Part shown: piece by piece, positions 4,582 through 6,273 of the stretch
Numbering within the stretch: the stretch's first letter is position 1
Layout: each line of letters starts with the position of its first letter
Source of the DNA: Burkholderiaceae bacterium
GTDB lineage: Bacteria; Pseudomonadota; Gammaproteobacteria; Burkholderiales; Burkholderiaceae_C
Direction of reading: 5' to 3'
NCBI GenBank assembly: GCA_025458585.1
Contig: JALOSD010000238.1
Location: forward strand, 1-6,273
Length of the DNA stretch: 6,273 nucleotides
Made by a program: the position numbers and the translations under genes
Notes under the pieces: model-generated
Databases searched by the model: none
Seen by the model: the letters and a program-made list of their open reading frames with translations, nothing else
What the model was told of the DNA's origin: nothing

Positions 4582-6273
4582 ATGGCCGAACCGCCCGCCA
4601 CGCTGAACCCCGCCCAGCTCGCCGCCGTGCACCACCTCGCCGGCCCGTGCCTGGTGCTGGCTGGCGCCGGCTCGGGCAAGACGCGCGTCGTCACGCACAA
4701 GATCGCGCGCCTGTTGCAGGCCGGCCTCGAGCCGAAGCAGATCGCGGCGATCACGTTCACGAACAAGGCCGCGGCCGAGATGCGCGAGCGCGCGAAGGCG
4801 CTGGTGGGCCCGCGCGCGGCGAAGGACCTCGTCGTGTCGACCTTCCACAGCCTCGGCGTGCGCCTGCTGCGCGAGGACGGCGAGCGCGTCGGCCTCAAGC
4901 CCAACTTCTCGATCCTCGACAGCGACGACGTGCTCGGCGTGCTGCGCGACGCCGGCGGCACCACCGACGCCAAGACGGCGCGCCACTGGCAATGGGCGAT
5001 CAGCCTGTGGAAGAACCAGGGCCTGAACGCCGCGCAGGCGATGGCCGCCGCGGGCAGCGACGACGAGGCGGTCGCCGCGAAGGTGATGCAGCGCTACGAG
5101 GAGCGCCTGTCGGCCTACCAGGCGGTCGACTTCGACGACCTGATCGGCCTGCCGCTGAAGCTGCTCGCCGCCGACGCCGAGGCGCGCGCGAAGTGGCAGG
5201 AGCGCTTCCGCCACGTGCTGGTCGACGAAGTCCAGGACACGAACGCGGTGCAGTACGCGCTGCTGAAGGCGATCGTCGACCACCCCGACGACCGGCGGCG
5301 CGGGCACTTCACCGCGGTCGGCGACGACGACCAGAGCATCTACGGCTGGCGCGGCGCGACGCTCGACAACCTCAAGCGCCTGCCGCAGGACTTCCCGGCG
5401 CTGAAGGTGATCCCGCTCGAGCAGAACTACCGCTCGACCGGTCACATCCTGCGCGCCGCCAACGCGGTGATTGCCGGCAACCCGAAGCTGTTCGACAAGA
5501 AGCTCTGGAGCGAACTCGGCGACGGCGAGCCGGTGCGCGTGATCGAGTGCGACGGCGAGGAGCACGAGGCCGAGCGCGCGGTGGCGTTCATCCAGTCGAT
5601 CCGGGGGCAGGGCGGGGCGTCGAAGCTCGCCGACTTCGCCGTGCTGTACCGCGCCAACCACCAGGCGCGTGTCTTCGAGCAGAAGCTGCGCGCCGCGCAG
5701 ATCCCGTACCGGGTCTCGGGCGGGCAGAGCTTCTTCGACCGCGCCGAGATCAAGGACCTGTGCGCGTGGCTGCGCCTGCTCGTCAACAGCGACGACGACC
5801 CGGCCTTCCTGCGGCACCCCGAAACGCGGCATCGGCCACACGACGCTGGGCAAGCTCGGCGAGTTCGCCGGCCGGTGGAAGACGAGCCTGTTCGAGTCGC
5901 TGTTCTCGCCCAGCCTCGAGACCGCGGTCGGGGCGAAGGCGCTCGCGGCGCTGCACGAGTTCGGCCGCTACGTCAACGACCTCGAGCACCGCGCCCGCCA
6001 CACCGAGGGCGCGGAGGACGCGCGCGCGCTGCTGCTCGGCTGGCTGCAGGACATCGGCTACGAGCAGCACCTGCACGACGGCGAGGACAACGCCAAGCTT
6101 GCCGCCGCGCGCTGGAGCAACGTGCTCGACTTCGTCGACTGGATCGCGCGGCGCTGCGGCGGCGAGATCGTGCGGGACGGCGGCACGTTCGAGACCGAGC
6201 GCCAGAGCGTGCTGCAGGTCGCGCAGACGATCAGCGTGATCATCAGCCTGGCCGAGCGCGGCGACGATCAGGA
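4582..6273 (+). CDS. rep: ATP-dependent DNA helicase Rep (SF1A, UvrD/Rep family), frameshifted and cut by window end
   Basis: Rep is a 3'-5' single-strand DNA translocase that removes proteins ahead of replication forks and helps restart them. ATG 4582 opens LNPAQLAAVHHLAGPCLVLAGAG, as expected for the N-terminus. Visible motifs: Walker A GAGSGKT (28-34, Lys33), motif Ia ITFTNKAAAEM, STFHSLG, Walker B DEVQDT (215-220), motif III GDDDQSIYGWRG (247-258) and motif IV LEQNYRS (279-285). GPCLVLAGAGSGKT, GDDDQSIY and DFPALKVIPLEQNYRS match E. coli Rep better than UvrD. The family frame runs to Arg411 (5812-5814). After one extra base it resumes in the +1 frame from 5816 as TPKRGIGHTTLGKLGEFA and continues 152 codons, through the 2B-domain region, to the window edge. 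Motifs V and VI lie beyond the window (E. coli Rep is 673 residues). The original frame also stays open to the end, but as Arg-rich nonsense. If the shift is real, the product is probably inactive. No clear Shine-Dalgarno is visible. Confidence 0.9.
   Translation, partial: MAEPPATLNPAQLAAVHHLAGPCLVLAGAGSGKTRVVTHKIARLLQAGLEPKQIAAITFTNKAAAEMRERAKALVGPRAAKDLVVSTFHSLGVRLLREDGERVGLKPNFSILDSDDVLGVLRDAGGTTDAKTARHWQWAISLWKNQGLNAAQAMAAAGSDDEAVAAKVMQRYEERLSAYQAVDFDDLIGLPLKLLAADAEARAKWQERFRHVLVDEVQDTNAVQYALLKAIVDHPDDRRRGHFTAVGDDDQSIYGWRGATLDNLKRLPQDFPALKVIPLEQNYRSTGHILRAANAVIAGNPKLFDKKLWSELGDGEPVRVIECDGEEHEAERAVAFIQSIRGQGGASKLADFAVLYRANHQARVFEQKLRAAQIPYRVSGGQSFFDRAEIKDLCAWLRLLVNSDDDPAFLRHPETRHRPHDAGQARRVRRPVEDEPVRVAVLAQPRDRGRGEGARGAARVRPLRQRPRAPRPPHRGRGGRARAAARLAAGHRLRAAPARRRGQRQACRRALEQRARLRRLDRAALRRRDRAGRRHVRDRAPERAAGRADDQRDHQPGRARRRSG
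5809..5824 (+). other. rep: Frameshift site in rep, apparent 8-base deletion
   Basis: Frame one reads PAFLR up to CGG 5812-5814. Base 5815 (C) is left over, and ACC CCG AAA CGC from 5816 gives TPKR in the +1 frame. E. coli Rep has three residues (IVN) between FLR and TPKR. Nine bases are therefore expected where one is found, a net loss of eight. Neighbouring sequence on both sides matches the family well, so the break is confined to this spot. Confidence 0.8.

Noticed and set aside
834..4973. An open frame of 1379 codons on the minus strand running antisense to sppA, the export-family gene and part of rep before reaching the AEC gene.
   Set aside because: Only the last 322 residues have protein-like character (AEC family). 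The rest is Arg/Ala/Gly/Asp-rich, as expected from antisense reading of high-GC genes with few stop codons.
5812..5824. Programmed +1 ribosomal frameshifting at the rep break.
   Set aside because: Recoding would restore the frame but not the three residues missing relative to E. coli Rep. There is no recognisable slippery site, stop codon or stimulatory structure, and I know of no recoding in this family.
4647..6239. Plus-strand frame of 530 codons covering most of rep.
   Set aside because: It is out of frame with the helicase motifs up to 5815. It also does not match the recovered downstream frame, which begins codons at 5816. It is a shadow.

Overview
The window is very GC-rich, densely packed bacterial chromosome with strong G/C bias at third codon positions. 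The protein set (a Rep-type helicase, a long-form SppA, an AEC transporter and a small secreted Pro/Gly/Lys-rich protein) fits a betaproteobacterium, most likely of the order Burkholderiales. That placement is inferred from protein character only; there is no rRNA or marker tree here. The content looks like ordinary housekeeping and accessory chromosome. I see no mobile element, CRISPR array, tRNA, rRNA or phage gene, and nothing that looks like a new multi-gene defence or biosynthetic system.

Layout. Bases 1-261 hold the C-terminal end of a GNAT-family N-acetyltransferase (+). It converges on a small exported protein of 137 residues (297-710, -), with a GC-rich hairpin in the 35-base gap. 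Upstream of that gene on the same strand is an AEC-family permease (834-1802, -). A 99-base divergent intergenic region (1803-1901) separates it from a rightward run of three genes: sppA, a membrane-anchored protease (1902-3686); a polytopic membrane protein resembling the small multidrug export family (3756-4532); and rep, an ATP-dependent 3'-5' DNA helicase (4582 to beyond the window end). No gap between genes exceeds 123 bases.

The genes do not form an obvious pathway. SppA degrades leftover signal peptides in the inner membrane, Rep assists replication forks, and the AEC and small export-like proteins are presumed transporters. The three rightward genes could be partly co-transcribed (gaps of 69 and 49 bases), but -10-like hexamers just before the last two suggest they can also be transcribed separately.

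The most notable anomaly is a frameshift in rep near base 5815. The protein runs in one frame up to Arg411 and continues recognisably in the +1 frame from base 5816. Compared with the family, three residues are missing at the join, which implies an 8-base deletion. It is either a sequencing or assembly error or a real inactivating mutation.
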